Source: Silene conica (Eukaryota > Streptophyta > Magnoliopsida > Caryophyllales > Caryophyllaceae). Taken from it: a stretch of DNA of 64,000 nt. The notes beneath the pieces were generated by a model. It was not told the DNA's origin. It saw only the letters and a program-made list of their open reading frames with translations, and made no database searches. The position numbers and the translations under genes were made by a program. The DNA lies in assembly GCA_029255685.2 (NCBI GenBank), contig CM055316.2, positions 73,795,237 to 73,859,236 of the forward strand. The letters are read 5' to 3'. Shown one piece after another: positions 45,667 to 56,645 of the stretch. The first letter of the stretch is position 1; each line of letters begins with the position of its first letter.

Positions 45667-46400
45667 GTTTATATATGTTGGAGTGTTCTGTTTGTATTGC
45701 TTGTTACGTGTCGTTACAAAAGATGGCTAGGAGAACTCTAGTCACTCCCCACTGATTGTGGCATACATGTTTTCATGTATGTAGGTACATGCAGGTTGGA
45801 CAGGGTTGGATGAGAGCTAGCGAGTGATGATCCACTTGTCATCATATGACTTACACTTTCGATTAGCTAGACTCTAGTTTGATACAGTTGTTATCTTTTG
45901 GTGCCTGTAGGGATGTTCCATCCCAGGCTTTGTATATATTTGGTTTCCGTACTTAGAACTGTTATACTTATCTATTTTGTTTATATCAGTTTCAGCTTCC
46001 AATTTCAGTTTTAATTCACCTCGCATATTGTTTATGTTTAAAAAGTTTAAATTCCGCTGCATTTTTAGTACTTTGTATGTTTTATATTTCCGCTTTCGCG
46101 AGGGGTTTTACAAATTCAAGTAATGAGAGGCGAATTCCGAATAAACCGTTAATTTATTTCCCACTTTCACCAAGGTTACAACGACTATATGCAACCAAGA
46201 ACATAGCAGGTGAGATGAGTTGGCACCAAAGAAACTTCCGATTAAAAGAAAGAGCGACAATGACACATCCAAGTGATGGAGAAGCGTGGAAACATTTTGA
46301 TAGAGAGCATCCAGAATTTGCAAGTGAGCCTCGCAACGTTCGGTTGGGTTTGTGTACCGATGGATTTCAACCTCATGGCCAATTCGGGAAAAATTATTCA

Positions 46401-46600
46401 TGTCAGGTCTTGTACAATTAGCGAGATACATGAGGGCACCAATTGTACTTAAATATGGTACTTCTGGACCAAGGATTTCTTCACTGTTTTCTTTAGGGCG
46501 AAAAGGATCTTTATTTACATTGAGTGATCTCACAACCATCTATGGTTTGTATTTGGTCAGGCTGATTTGCCTTTTCTTCACCAAATTTTAGGGTTTCAGT
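46401..46600 (-). pseudogene. Copia pol fragment, minus strand
   Basis: The minus strand encodes VRSLNVNKDPFRPKE and PEVPYLSTIGALMYLANCTR, the segment following the reverse transcriptase palm in plant Copia polyproteins. It abuts the end of the CACTA element 2 transposase. It is a short broken fossil piece. Confidence 0.75.
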
Positions 46601-48387
46601 CGGTTCATCAAGTCGGTTTTAGAAACCCTGTCTGACTTTTCTTGCTTTACAAGCATAGGCGGTTGTAGAGGGAGCTCAAGGATGTACCCGCGCCCCTTTT
46701 GTTAACAAATAAGTATTATTTTGTGTAGTAAAGAAACATATTCTATTAATTATGTGGAGAAAAAAGAACATAGATCGGATGTGCGATCTCACACTTGATT
46801 AGTTTTTGACCATATGAGTATTATTTGAGCTTATTACTCAAACTTTATTTGTTTTTAAGCATATGTGTATTTTTTTAGCTTATTAAAGTTTATAAATTAG
46901 ATTTTAATTTTTTTCCGCTAAAATAAAATTCAATTAAGTTTATATGTAATACTTTTGAGTTTTATTATAAATTTTTGAGTTTAATGTTTTTATAAATGAA
47001 CTCAAAAACTTAAAAACAATACTCATAATATATTTTTTAAAACTAAACTCAAAAACATTATTGTAATGCTAAAAAACTATAAAACTGGTGGTAGTACATC
47101 GCAGATTACGGATTCAGTATCTCTTATCTATAAAAGGAGTAGAATTTAGAGGAATCCTATTGGCTCTTAGTTTTTAGAAAAAATAATTAACTTCTTACAT
47201 ACCCTACCCCACCACTTAATATCAAGTTTTTATTTCCAAACTATCAACCATAATCTTTAAGTTTACATTTTTAATCACTAATATTACCAAATTAAAGAAA
47301 ATTACAACAATAAAAAATTGTCAAATAATTAAATAGTCGGAAAGTAGTTTTTTTTCTTTTTTCCGTTCCTTTTTGCTAATTTGGTAAACATATACTTGGT
47401 CATTATTAACACCCGTCGTTTTAATTTACAATGTTTGCAAGCAAGATTTGTCGAATAAATTTGTAGCACTCATTTGTTAACTAACAAGGGTTTAATTTTG
47501 TTAAATTAAATTGAATATCAGTTTTCAATGATTAAAATAGAAAAAACTAAAAAATATTATTCAATATTTATAGTTCCCTATTACGTTGGAAATATAAAAC
47601 GTATTTTTTGTAAATGTATATTTTTAATCGTATTTTTTATTTAAAATCGTCTAAGTTAATAAATTTTCATAAATGTAAATTAGCCTCTTTTTGTTTCCAC
47701 TTATATTTTATTTATGTACTTTTTTCGTTTCCAGTTTTATTTTAATCATATGTAAGAGTCGTCTCAAACTAAGACGATCTTGAACAAAAAAACAACAATT
47801 GTTGTGTTAACCAATCAGTGTTCGAAAAATTATACCCGTGCATTTTGTGCACGAGTTTAAAACTTGTTTCTTTTTTTCAAGGTTACGGATTCCGTATTTC
47901 TGGTGAACATTTTTTACTGAATGTTTTTTTAACAATTTGTATTATGTATATTTTTGTCCAACCACATAACAAATTATCATTATTATATAACCAAATTTCT
48001 CATTATAATAACATAAATTCGCAACTTAATTTTGTTAATTTTTTGCACCGAAATTCATCAAATCCTACAATTGCTAGAATTGCGTCTGTCTACCATTGAT
48101 TTTAAAAGTCCCATCAACTTTTCTTGATGTACAAGTCGGTTTTAAGAATCCCCTCAACTTATATATGTCACCGTTTCAAATTACAAACTTTATAATCAAT
48201 CACATAATCCACAATCTGCAGTGGGATGAAAATTGAAATCATAAAGACCACAAATTCATCCCCAAAGAATAAACAAATTTAATTTCCGTTGTAAACTAAC
48301 AACTAATTTAGTTGGTAAAGTCATGAGTGGTGGTGCTCATAACTATCCGTTCACAAAATCGGTCTGATAAGTCATGTACATCAAAAC
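46601..48387. other. Gene-free stretch with a degenerate Helitron-like terminus
   Basis: At 47834-47867 the hairpin-like CCCGTGCA...TGCACGAG is followed by AAAACTTGT, which resembles a Helitron 3' end with the CTAG changed to CTTG. Phrases around AAGTCGGTTTTAGAA and AAGTCGGTTTTAAGAA near 46610 and 48130 suggest a split direct repeat around an insertion. No gene. Confidence 0.4.
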
Positions 48388-49089
48388 CTAAATGGCTTCA
48401 CTTGCAGCTAGGAGTTGTTCCAAATAATCCGAACCCAAATCCTCAAAAACAAACACAATATTATTATTACTTTCCTTTCTTACCTCTCTTTTTTCCTTAC
48501 AAATATTTTTTGCCCTATTTTTCCTAACAGATAGTCTATTCTTCATGACCAAGATAGGAGAATACCCTTCCCTAAACCCATACTTCATTTCCTTAAGAGA
48601 CTCCTCGACTCTCTCCACCGGAAAATTAAGCACGGCCGACAACCCTCGTGTCGAAAATGCAGCTTGGTCGTACACCAATGCCGCTTCCTCAGCTGTGTCA
48701 AATGTTCCTATCCACACTCTAACACCATTCCTTGTTGAGTCTCTTATTTCGGCTGCAAATTTACCCCATGGACGCTTCCGGACTCCCCTGTATGACTTTT
48801 CCGGAAGCGCAATTTTGTCATTTGACAGTGCTGTCGTTAAAGTTGATGTAACTTCATCCTCCTTAACTTCTGTTGCACCAACAACAGGGGTCGTGGTCGT
48901 GGTCGTGGTCGTGGTTGTGTTAGGCAGAGTTGCCAACATTTCTAATAAGAACATTTCCTCGGAATCATTGACGTTAAACGGAACAAAACCCGACAAATTT
49001 AGGTTATCATCCCATGAAATCGAGTCTGAGGACGATGAATCGTTAAACGAAGAAGAAGTTTGTGAATAATTGTCAAAAAATGAAGTCAT
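48388..49089 (-). CDS. AP2/ERF transcription factor, group IXc (ERF1B/ERF15-like)
   Basis: A single-exon gene of 233 residues. Residues 99-157 form one AP2/ERF domain ([51 protein letters not shown]). The Ala and Asp of AAEIRD mark the ERF rather than the DREB class, so a GCC-box target is expected. Residues 58-67 are ten threonines encoded by a short microsatellite. The acidic C-terminal motif [14 protein letters not shown] (214-227) is the activation-type motif of group IXc members such as AtERF1. A basic [16 protein letters not shown] region precedes it and may aid nuclear entry. In Arabidopsis this group integrates ethylene and jasmonate signals in defence. The frame is intact and length is normal. 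The exact orthologue cannot be decided. Confidence 0.93.
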   Translation of the reverse strand: MTSFFDNYSQTSSSFNDSSSSDSISWDDNLNLSGFVPFNVNDSEEMFLLEMLATLPNTTTTTTTTTTPVVGATEVKEDEVTSTLTTALSNDKIALPEKSYRGVRKRPWGKFAAEIRDSTRNGVRVWIGTFDTAEEAALVYDQAAFSTRGLSAVLNFPVERVEESLKEMKYGFREGYSPILVMKNRLSVRKNRAKNICKEKREVRKESNNNIVFVFEDLGSDYLEQLLAASEAI

Positions 49090-49174
49090 TTTTTGTTAAT
49101 TTTTATAAAATTGTATACTTGTTATGGTAAGATAAGGTGATGAAGAACGAGTTTGTTTAACTTAATAACATCCC

Positions 49175-49187
49175 TTTATATATAAAT
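49175..49187 (-). promoter_or_regulatory. TATA box of the ERF gene
   Basis: On the minus strand the sequence reads ATTTATATATAAAGG, about 90 bp upstream of the ATG, which would place the transcription start about 60 bp before the coding region. Confidence 0.65.
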
Positions 49188-49260
49188 ATTGACGTAGAAA
49201 ATAAAATCCAAAAATTTGCATGAACATATTATTTTAATGTGTTAGTTAAAATTAAAGTAG

Positions 49261-49287
49261 CACGTGGGTCAAATGAAGTTTGGCGGC
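49261..49287 (-). promoter_or_regulatory. G-box and GCC-box-like core upstream of ERF
   Basis: CACGTG lies at 49261-49266 and GCCGCC (minus strand) at 49282-49287, about 172 and 193 bp upstream of the ATG. G-boxes bind bHLH and bZIP factors; GCC cores are targets of ERF proteins, so autoregulation or cross-regulation is possible. This is inferred from motif matches only. Confidence 0.4.
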
Positions 49288-49299
49288 CAGGTCATGAGG

Positions 49300-50298
49300 C
49301 AGCTCAATGAATAAACATCATTATTTTAGTTCACTTGTTCGAGTGACATGGCTTAACGAATCCATCCCTTTCATTTGTTTATCTTTCGGCATAAAAATCA
49401 GGATAAAAAATCGAATTCATTATTGGATAATACATTAACCAAATTATTGTAGAAATCAAATTATTTATCAAAACTATTTTCAAAATAAATAAATGAATAA
49501 TTATTTAAGATTTTTCAAAATAGAATAAGTAAAAAAATAACCGGGAGAAGTATATATAACAATACATGGATCTTGAACTACTTTTGGTCTCACGGTCTTT
49601 CGTGTATTAATAATAATAAAATGATGTTCTTGACTTCTTGTATTAATAAAATGATTTCAATAAAATGATTTTCTGATCGATTGCATGCCAATGTCTTTCA
49701 TTCTTTGAACCATTTTCACCATGCTTTTCACTTTTGTCATTTCTTAACTTTTAATTTTTTATAGTCTTTTTTTCCGACGACTTATATACCTATTAAGCCA
49801 TCCAAAAATGACAGACTCATAATCTAGAAGGCGAATTGAAGAAGGCATAGACTCAGACCATAAATACTCCAAATGTTTTTGTAATGTTTAAATTTAGGTC
49901 TCTCGAGAATTTCACCCGAATTTTAACCATTAGACTCCACCCATTCGAGCTATCAACTTATATGTGAATCATTAGTTGGAAAGAAAAAAAAAAACTTTTT
50001 TTATGAGTTAAAACATCGCTCATTTGGATGAATTTACTTCGTTTAGTACTTGGTATCAATTACTGTGTATTAATTTATTCATCTTGCCTTGTTTAATACG
50101 GAGTACTTTTTTTTTGAAGTTAAAGGCTTAAAGCATCACTCATTTGGATTAATTTCTTTGAGGTTGATGGCCGGATAATGCACACATTTCTTATAGTCCA
50201 TCCATCTGTCTCAGTAATATGTTTACAATTTATTTATTTTGTGAGACAGAAAAAATAAAGAAAGTGTAAACATATCACTGAAACGGATGAGTTACTAG
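49300..50298. other. Intergenic sequence upstream of the ERF gene
   Basis: AT-rich with no gene. ACTCATTTGGATGAATTTACTT and a similar phrase recur near 50018 and 50130, suggesting a small local duplication. Confidence 0.35.
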
Positions 50299-50985
50299 GG
50301 CCCTGTTCTTTTGGACTTCAAGTCACTTAACTTAAGTTCACTTCAGATCCTATAAGTTCATTTCAGTTCAGTTCAGTTCAGTTCCTATAAGTTCAGTTCA
50401 GTTCCTATAAGTTCAGTTCAGTTCAGATCCTATAAGTTCAGTTCAGTTAAGTTCCTATAAGTTCAGTTCAGTTCCTATAAGTTCAGTTCAGTTCAGTTCA
50501 GTTCCTATAAGTTCAGTTCAGTTCAGTTCCTATAAGTTCAGTTCAGTTCAGTTCAGTTCAGTTCCCATAAGTTCAGTTCATATAAACTCAATTAAGAAAA
50601 GTTATATACGGAATATTATTTTTAACAACCGATACAAACATTTCGCTTTAATTATTCAATACACGTCATCTATAAAAAAACAACTCATTAATAATTTACC
50701 CGTCTTTTACTCTCTAATTAATGACAAACTATCATTCTCATTAATGCCAAAAAAAACAACAACTCATCATACGACGCCCTCACCCTCACCAATTGTCACT
50801 CTCCCATTAATCAGTTTCTTCATCACCATTGTTAGAGAAAATAAATGGTTAGAGAAAATTGTAATAGTGAATTATTTTTATCGTAATGTAATTGTAGTAT
50901 AATGTATGAACTATTAACAAACCATTATATATAAAGTTGAAAATATTTTAAACTACCTTGTGTTTTAGACTAATTTTTTTTATCA

Positions 50986-51621
50986 ATGTCATCTATTGGA
51001 AAATATCAATGTCGGCTTGGTGTACCGTTATTCTCGGTATCCGTGCCATGTTCCGCTTGCGCCCGGGTTTTTGATGGGGATATCTTCGGGGACCATGCTG
51101 TATCTTGTGTTAGTGCTGTTGGTGTCAAACATCGGCATAATCTAGTTCGTGATACTCTTCTGGATATCTGCTTCCGGTCGGGGGTCTCTGCTGGTCGGGA
51201 GGTCGATATTGGTTTGCTCGATGGGGCGGGAGGGCCCTTGCGACCTGCGGATGTGCTGCTCTATTCCTGGGATCGGGGACGCGATGTGTGCGTGGATTTG
51301 GTTGGGTCTTCCCCTTTAACTCAGACAGGGATGACTGATTTTTTGCCAGGCGGGGTTGTGGTGGATGCTGCTCGGAGGAAGTGCGCCAAGTATCAGGACT
51401 TGTGCGCGGGGCATGGGTATGGCTTCTTGCCTTTCTCTTTCTCTTCTTTGGGGGAATTGGGGGAGGATGATGTTTCCTTGCTCAAGCGGATACAGAAGTT
51501 TTCTGTGTCCCAAGATGCTGGATCGAAGACCGCTGCTTTTATTTTTGCTCGCCTTAGTTTTGCTATTGCTAAGGGAGTGGGCGCCCAGCTTGTTTCTCGG
51601 GTGCCAACCAATCTCATGTAA
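50986..51621 (+). CDS. C-terminal end of a non-LTR reverse transcriptase with restriction-like endonuclease features (211 aa)
   Basis: A clean ORF, markedly GC-richer than its surroundings. I recognise its overall pattern from C-termini of large plant proteins annotated as reverse transcriptase-like. It has a zinc-type motif C22-x2-C25-x11-H37-x3-C41, then RHNLVRD, then RPAD (86-89), VDL with Asp104, and K132/K135-Y136. CCHC followed by RPxD...D...K resembles the restriction-like endonuclease of R2-type non-LTR elements. The GKYQCRLG start suggests the frame begins mid-protein. It is followed by TAA and A tracts (from about 51655), as expected for a retrotransposon tail. It lies inside a TIR element, so it was probably inserted there. 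The family is fairly clear; the endonuclease assignment is inferred. Confidence 0.6.
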   Translation: MSSIGKYQCRLGVPLFSVSVPCSACARVFDGDIFGDHAVSCVSAVGVKHRHNLVRDTLLDICFRSGVSAGREVDIGLLDGAGGPLRPADVLLYSWDRGRDVCVDLVGSSPLTQTGMTDFLPGGVVVDAARRKCAKYQDLCAGHGYGFLPFSFSSLGELGEDDVSLLKRIQKFSVSQDAGSKTAAFIFARLSFAIAKGVGAQLVSRVPTNLM

Positions 51622-51649
51622 TCCTTCTTTCCGGTTTTAATAAAATCCC

Positions 51650-51739
51650 GCGTTATAATAATAAAAAAATAATAATAATAATAATAATAATAACTTAAAG
51701 GTTTTTCTAAAAAAAAAAAAAAAAAAAAAAATAATAATA

Positions 51740-51793
<54 letters not shown>

Positions 51794-51890
51794 CAACAAC
51801 AACAACAATAATAACAATAATAACAATAATAATAATAATAACAACAATAATAACAATAATAATAATAATAATAATAGTTAACTTAAATTA
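51650..51890. repeat. TAA microsatellite and A-tract
   Basis: Long TAA/AAT runs mixed with CAA units and a 25 bp A-run at about 51710. It directly follows the retrotransposon-like ORF and probably grew from its 3' tail. Confidence 0.9.
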
Positions 51891-52143
51891 AAATAAAGTT
51901 AATTAAGTTCGGATTTTATAAGTTTAGTTCAGATCCTATAAGTTAAGTTCAGTTCAGATCCTATAAGTTCAGTTCAGTTCAGTTCAGTTCCTATAAGTTC
52001 AGTTCAGTTCCTATAAGTTCCTATAAGTTCAGTTAAACTCAGTTCCTATAAGTTCAGTTCAGTTCCTATAAGTTCAGTTCAGTTCAGTTCAGATCCTATA
52101 AGTTCAGTTCAGTTAAGTTTCAGTCCAAAAGAACAGGGCCTAG

Positions 52144-53684
52144 GTACTGAAATTTACTGATAAAATTTATAAGCTCCTAAATTCAAACTTTAAATTTACT
52201 GATAAAATTTATAAGCTCCTAAATTCAAACTTTAAAACCTTTATCAAATACAATATATAAAAACATTATCTTAATCAAAAGGTTAATGGTAAGTCTTGCT
52301 TGCGACGGGTCATCATTTGTGACGGATATTTTGTGAGATAAAATGGATAGAAAATGAGTTAGTGGAGAAAGAGGACTACATGAATAGTGTTGGAGAAAGA
52401 GAAAAAGTGGGTATTTTGTTAGAGAAAACGGTATCCGTCACAAACTTGCGACGGATATCGCGGTTACAAATAAGAATTTGTAAAAGGTTAAAGTGAACGG
52501 CTAATTTTTTACGCCTACTCCCATACCTTAACATTTATTGGGATAGTAAAGACAACGAAAGAACCAATGTATGAGAATTGGTCAATGTGGCATAGGTACA
52601 AAATAAAAGGGTACATACTATATATGGAATGGGTATTCTAATTATGGATAATAGAAGTAATACCTACCTCTGGTGGGCGTGTTTCTAGAAGACTCGGTTA
52701 TCAACAGGCTTCATAACTTATTATATCAAAATATTTTAGTTGAACTTTATGTGATTATTTTTATGATTAATAAAAATGTTAATCATTTTCTTATCAAATC
52801 ATAAAAATGGTTAATAAATCCGTCTGAAATCTTGGAACAGAATAATTTGTCCTAAAAAAACTACTTATATATATTTTGATCCAAATGACAAATCCTCAAT
52901 AGTAAGTTTTGCTTGCGACGGGTCGTTATTTGTGACGGATATTTTGTGAGATAAAATGGATAGAAAATGAGTTAGTGGAGAAAGGGGACCACATGAATAG
53001 TGTTAGAGAGAGAAAAAAAGTGGGTATTTTGTGAGAGGAAACGGTATCCGTCACAAGCTTACGACGGATAGTGCCGTTGCAAATAAGAATTTGTGAATAC
53101 TCAAATACCTCCTTTGGTGTAGTAAGGGGTAAGTTTTATTGAGCTTAAATAATGACTAGCCATAAAACTATCATCATCGGACTTTGGATAATTTTATGTC
53201 AAATTACATTATTATTTACCCGATACTGCTTACTTTACCCCTTTTTCGTTGGTTAAAAACAAGAATCTTTTATTAAAATAGGGTTGAAAAATGAAATAAT
53301 TATCATTTTGGTTAGGAAAGAACGGTATTAGTCAAAATATAGTCCAACTGGAATTGGAATATCCAAACCAAAACCAAGACCCCGCCGCCATCTCACACTC
53401 TCTCACCACAACTATTCCAACTCACCATGTACAATAGCCAGCCCCACCAAACACCACCTTCATCTCCAACGTCCGCACTACCAATCACAAATGACACCAC
53501 CCACATCCACCTTTGCGACCACCATAACCACCATTTAGCAAGACCCATACTAACTCTCTTTCCTTGTCTTCTTCATCAACCCACATCCACTTTTGGATGT
53601 GTGTATCGACATGGACATGGGGTGTGGTAATGGTGGGGGTGTGGTTGTTGTCGTGTGAATCGTTGTTGTTGCTCTAAGCTATTA
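52144..53684. other. Gene-free stretch with two copies of a roughly 190 bp repeat
   Basis: 52295-52490 and 52908-53098 are similar direct copies. Each starts near TTGCTTGCGACGGGTC and ends near GCAAATAAGAATTTGT, with GACGGATATTTTGTGAG and GGTATCCGTCACAA inside; the ends are loosely inverted, so these may be two MITEs. A 22-60 bp duplication containing AAATTTACTGATAAAATTT is at 52146-52235. A CCA-rich frame at 53427-53630 is probably not a gene. Confidence 0.5.
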
Positions 53685-54310
53685 CAGTACAAAAAACAGT
53701 GTCGTTGTGAAGGACTTCCTCCGACGGATACAAATTTCGTTGCAAATTAGGTTTGCGACAGAATTTGCAACGGATTTTTTCCTGCTACGGAGGACAAATT
53801 TCCAATCCCGCGAACAAAAAGTCAAATGACGGGAAGGTTTGTGACGGATATTCCATCGTAAAGAAGGAGTTTTGCGACAGGAAATCCGTCGCATCGTAAA
53901 TTGGCGGATTTTTTTGGCAATGAGGTCAAAAATTCAGTCGATTGTTGCGAACGATTTTTCATCGGAAAAATTGACTCACCCTGGTCAAGGGTCAAGGTCA
54001 GTCAATCCTTGCCACGGATTACTCCTGGTAAAAATTGACTGACTTTGACCCTTGGCTAGGGTCTAGTCAAAGTCAGTTAATCTTTGCGACGGAATATCTG
54101 TTGCAAACTTTGATTGACTTTGACCCAGTCATAGTTACGGATTTTCCGTCACAAAGTTCGTCGCAAGCTTTTTTTTAGTACAACCCTGCGGGTTCCATTT
54201 TCCTCAAATCAATTTTAAGCTAATTTCAAAATCGTGATTTCTCTCCTCATCCTTACTCCGTCGTTGCTTCCACCGCTTCCCTACCACCGCTACCTCACCA
54301 CCGCTGTCAC

Positions 54311-54802
54311 CTAGGTAGCACGGACACTTCTCCTAATGAGCCGTACCGTGTCCGACACCGTGTCCGACACCGACACTCTACGGACACACGCCGAAACGTG
54401 TCCAACACCTAAACAGCCGTGTCTAACTTTCTACATTTATTTGGGCGCGTGTCCATGGTATTTGAGCCGTGTCCGTCGCGTGTCCACGATATTTGGTTAT
54501 CATTTGCAGTGAATGATGTTCTTGAGATAAGAAATGCGTTATCGAAAGAGATCAATTAGAATATTGATTCAGATGAGGAATAAAAATAAATTTATTATCA
54601 AGGGCAAGTTTTACATTCACTTATTTAAAATTAATATCATATACTTTTACAAAAAAAAAAAAAAAATTATAACTATAAAATGTATATTTTATTATATTTA
54701 AATGCCGTGTCCCGTGTCCTAAATTTCATGGCATGCCGTGTCCCGTGTCCGTGTCGTGTCCGTGTCCGTGTCCGTGTCCGTGTCCGTTTTGGTGCTACCT
54801 AG
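54311..54802. mobile_element. hAT-type MITE, copy 2
   Basis: Same TIRs (CTAGGTAGCAC / GTGCTACCTAG) as copy 1 and a perfect 8 bp duplication GCTGTCAC (54303-54310 and 54803-54810). Its right subterminal region has expanded into a CCGTGT microsatellite (about 54735-54788). Orientation is opposite to the copy at 30076-30548. Confidence 0.92.
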
Positions 54803-54810
54803 GCTGTCAC

Positions 54811-55879
54811 CACCTCCACCCTCCATGTCATCTGATTTCCTCCTTCTTTCCCCTTCCTCTCCTTATTCTCCTTTTCATCCTCTCCTTCTCCCTACCTGCA
54901 ATATTGTCGCCCCCGTTGCCGCTGTCGCCTCCGCCCCGTCATTGCCCTCACCTCTCTCTTTCTTCGTCATTTCTTCCTCCTCAAGTATGTATACTAGCTA
55001 TCTTTAATTCTTTTGCAAATTAGCTATGTTTAAGTCCGTCACAAATGTTTTAATTACGTCGCAAATGATTTAATTCCATCGCAAATCTAGCTTAACTATT
55101 GTTGTTTATTGTTATTTGTAATTGTTTGTTTAGTTTAATTATTAATTAATTTTGATTTAATTAGTTTAATTAGTATTGTTAGGTTTGTTTAGTTTAATTA
55201 GTTTAGTTATGCTTATTTGTTGATTTTGTTAGATTGAAAGCATAGAATTGATTCTAGAGTTAGATTGTTATGAGAACTTTGATAAGATTAAGTGTAATTT
55301 TTTATTTTTAAGTATAATTATTGTGATGAACAAGTTGATTTCATGATGTTTATAATGTAATTTTTAAATAGTACTTGTTCAAGAATTACATATTTGGGGA
55401 CTGTCTTTGAATCTTTCATGCCATTTAGGTGGTAAATACTTGTATTTTTTCTTCATTGTTATGAGGCAAAAATTGGTTCTCATTTCCTTTAATATGCTCT
55501 GGATACTTATATATAATGATAATTCATTCTAGATAGTGTATTTGGAGAACATTAGGGAAGTGTTGCCCAATTTTTATCTCTTTACAATAAAAAAAAGATA
55601 CGAGTATTTACTAATGGTATGAAAGATTGGAGAGACAAGGACCACACACTAATATATCAAAATTGTTTTTTTGCAGGTTGTTGTAGTTGTAGTTGTTGTT
55701 GTTGCTCCTAGTAGTTATTGTCATTGTTATTATTATTGTTAGTTATTGTTGTTGTTACTTCTGCTGGTAGTAGTACTTGTCATTGTTGTTATTATTGTTA
55801 GTAGTTGTTGTTGGTGGTGCTGCTAAAAGGTAATTTTTTCTTAATAATAGTTATTTGTAAATATATAAGTAGATTTACT
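54811..55879. other. Leader region of CACTA element 3
   Basis: Pyrimidine-rich stretch, then AT-rich sequence similar to 40365-40560 of element 2, then GTT-rich simple repeats (55675-55810). The short proline- and serine-rich frames on this stretch are low-complexity noise. Confidence 0.45.
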
Positions 55880-56645
55880 ATGAAGAGATTAGAACGAAAA
55901 TGGATGTATGAAAGGTTGGATTTTAGAAAAAAAAATAGAGGCAGGAGTTCATATTTGGTGTTAATGAATTCATTGATTATGTTAAGCAACAAGACCAATT
56001 CAGTAGAAATAGAAAAATTAGGTGTCCATATACCAAGTGCAAGAATAGAAATTATGTAATTGAACAAAAGTATGGAAACACCTTGGTCAGAAAGAGTTTT
56101 GTGGTAACTATTATGATTGGGTGTGTCACGGAGAGAAATTCTCCGTTGAGGAAGAGGAAAGCTCAATGCACTCCGAGGATCCTAATAGGGATATGGTAGA
56201 AGATGCGCTATGCTATAGCATTGATCAAATTAGGGAAGAAGCTCTTAATGCCAAGGTGTTCGATGAATCTCCAAATCCTAATGTATTCTTTTTCCAAATG
56301 TTTAAACATGTCGAACAACCTATTTATGTAGGAAGTCGTATGGCATTGCTACAGTCGGCTTCAAGATTGATCACTTTGAAATGTGACTTCAACTTAGCTC
56401 AAAGATGTGTAGATAGTTTCGCGTCATATATCGAAGATATTATTCCTGAAAACAATGTTATGACTCGTAACTTCTACAAAATCAAAAAAGTTCTTAAAAC
56501 TCTTCAACTTCCCCATGAAAAGATAGATGTGTGTTTTGAAGGATGTATGTTGTCACTAATTGAAGTAGAAGTAGAAGTTGAGGATGATGTGGAGGAAGAA
56601 GAACATATACAAATAGAGAATAATGGTAGGATGGAGGCGGAATAA
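55880..56645 (+). pseudogene. TNP2 N-terminal fragment of CACTA element 3
   Basis: 55880-56059 encodes MKRLERKWMYERLD and a degraded transposase-associated domain. In another frame, 56121-56645 encodes HGEKFSVEEEESS, then ASRLITLKCDFNLAQRCVDS and FYKIKKVLKTLQLPHEKIDV, the region before the TNP2 zinc block. A long acidic run replaces the rest (EVEVEVEDDVEEEEHIQ). The catalytic part is absent. At least one frameshift separates the two pieces. Confidence 0.75.

Larger units (their letters stand above)
41471..46112 (+). mobile_element. Ty3-type LTR element, internally reduced
   Basis: The insertion is flanked by AATTC (41466-41470 and 46113-46117). Parts: a 5' LTR stub at 41471-41542 identical over about 70 bp to the 3' LTR start; a pol end (to 41883) with integrase C-terminal features of Ty3/Gypsy elements ([53 protein letters not shown]); a purine-rich tract before 41951; and a 3' LTR at 41951-46112 that carries its own nested solo LTR. 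It is a broken fossil with most of the internal region missing. LTR identity suggests it is younger than the related solo LTR at 8538-11551. Confidence 0.88.
41951..46112 (+). repeat. 3' LTR of the Ty3-type element with nested insertion
   Basis: Starts TGTAACATCCCG and ends GAGGGGTTTTACA. After removing the nested solo LTR and one copy of its duplication it is about 2.9 kb, matching the 3.0 kb solo LTR family at 8538-11551. It contains five palindrome modules (42894-43279) and a stem-loop array (43421-44319). Confidence 0.88.
36246..46400 (+). mobile_element. CACTA element 2, nested and incomplete
   Basis: The left terminus is TACTACAGAAAAACACGG at 36246 (first base changed from CACTA), followed by subterminal repeats of ACTGACGGATTTTCCGTCAG type to about 36690. 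A TNP2 gene begins at 40764 on the plus strand and is cut by a Ty3-type insertion; its last recognisable piece ends near 46400. A LINE is nested upstream (37360-40293). No right TIR was found, so the element is truncated. The 5' region resembles that of CACTA element 3. Confidence 0.75.
40764..46400 (+). pseudogene. TNP2 transposase fragments of CACTA element 2
   Basis: 40764-41207 encodes the transposase-associated domain (MKRLERQWMFERLD, CPCKKCNNRAF, HYYVWTYHGEK). 41265-41470 encodes NYNEVKSVLKGLQLPHEKID and the ACPTGCMLFW...CTKCNAFRYK zinc block in another frame. After the LTR element, 46113-46400 continues the Transposase_21 domain (FPLSPRLQRLYATKNIAGEM, SEPRNVRLGLCTDGF, QPHGQFGKNYSC) and then stops matching where a minus-strand Copia fragment begins. 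At least one frameshift, an internal loss and a 3' truncation are present. Not functional. Confidence 0.82.
50299..52140. mobile_element. TIR element with TTCAG/CCTATAAG arrays and captured coding segment
   Basis: TIRs GGCCCTGTTCTTTTGGACT and the complement of the right end match over 19 bp. The 3 bp TAG is duplicated at 50296-50298 and 52141-52143. Both arms carry long arrays of TTCAG and CCTATAAGTTCAG (50330-50590 and 51920-52120), which run in the same direction rather than inverted. No transposase. The 3 bp duplication suggests PIF/Harbinger, though TAG is not the usual TWA. The central part is a 5'-truncated non-LTR retrotransposon end. Confidence 0.75.

Noticed and set aside
48545-49069. 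174-codon plus-strand frame opposite the ERF gene
   Set aside because: Antisense shadow of the AP2/ERF coding sequence.
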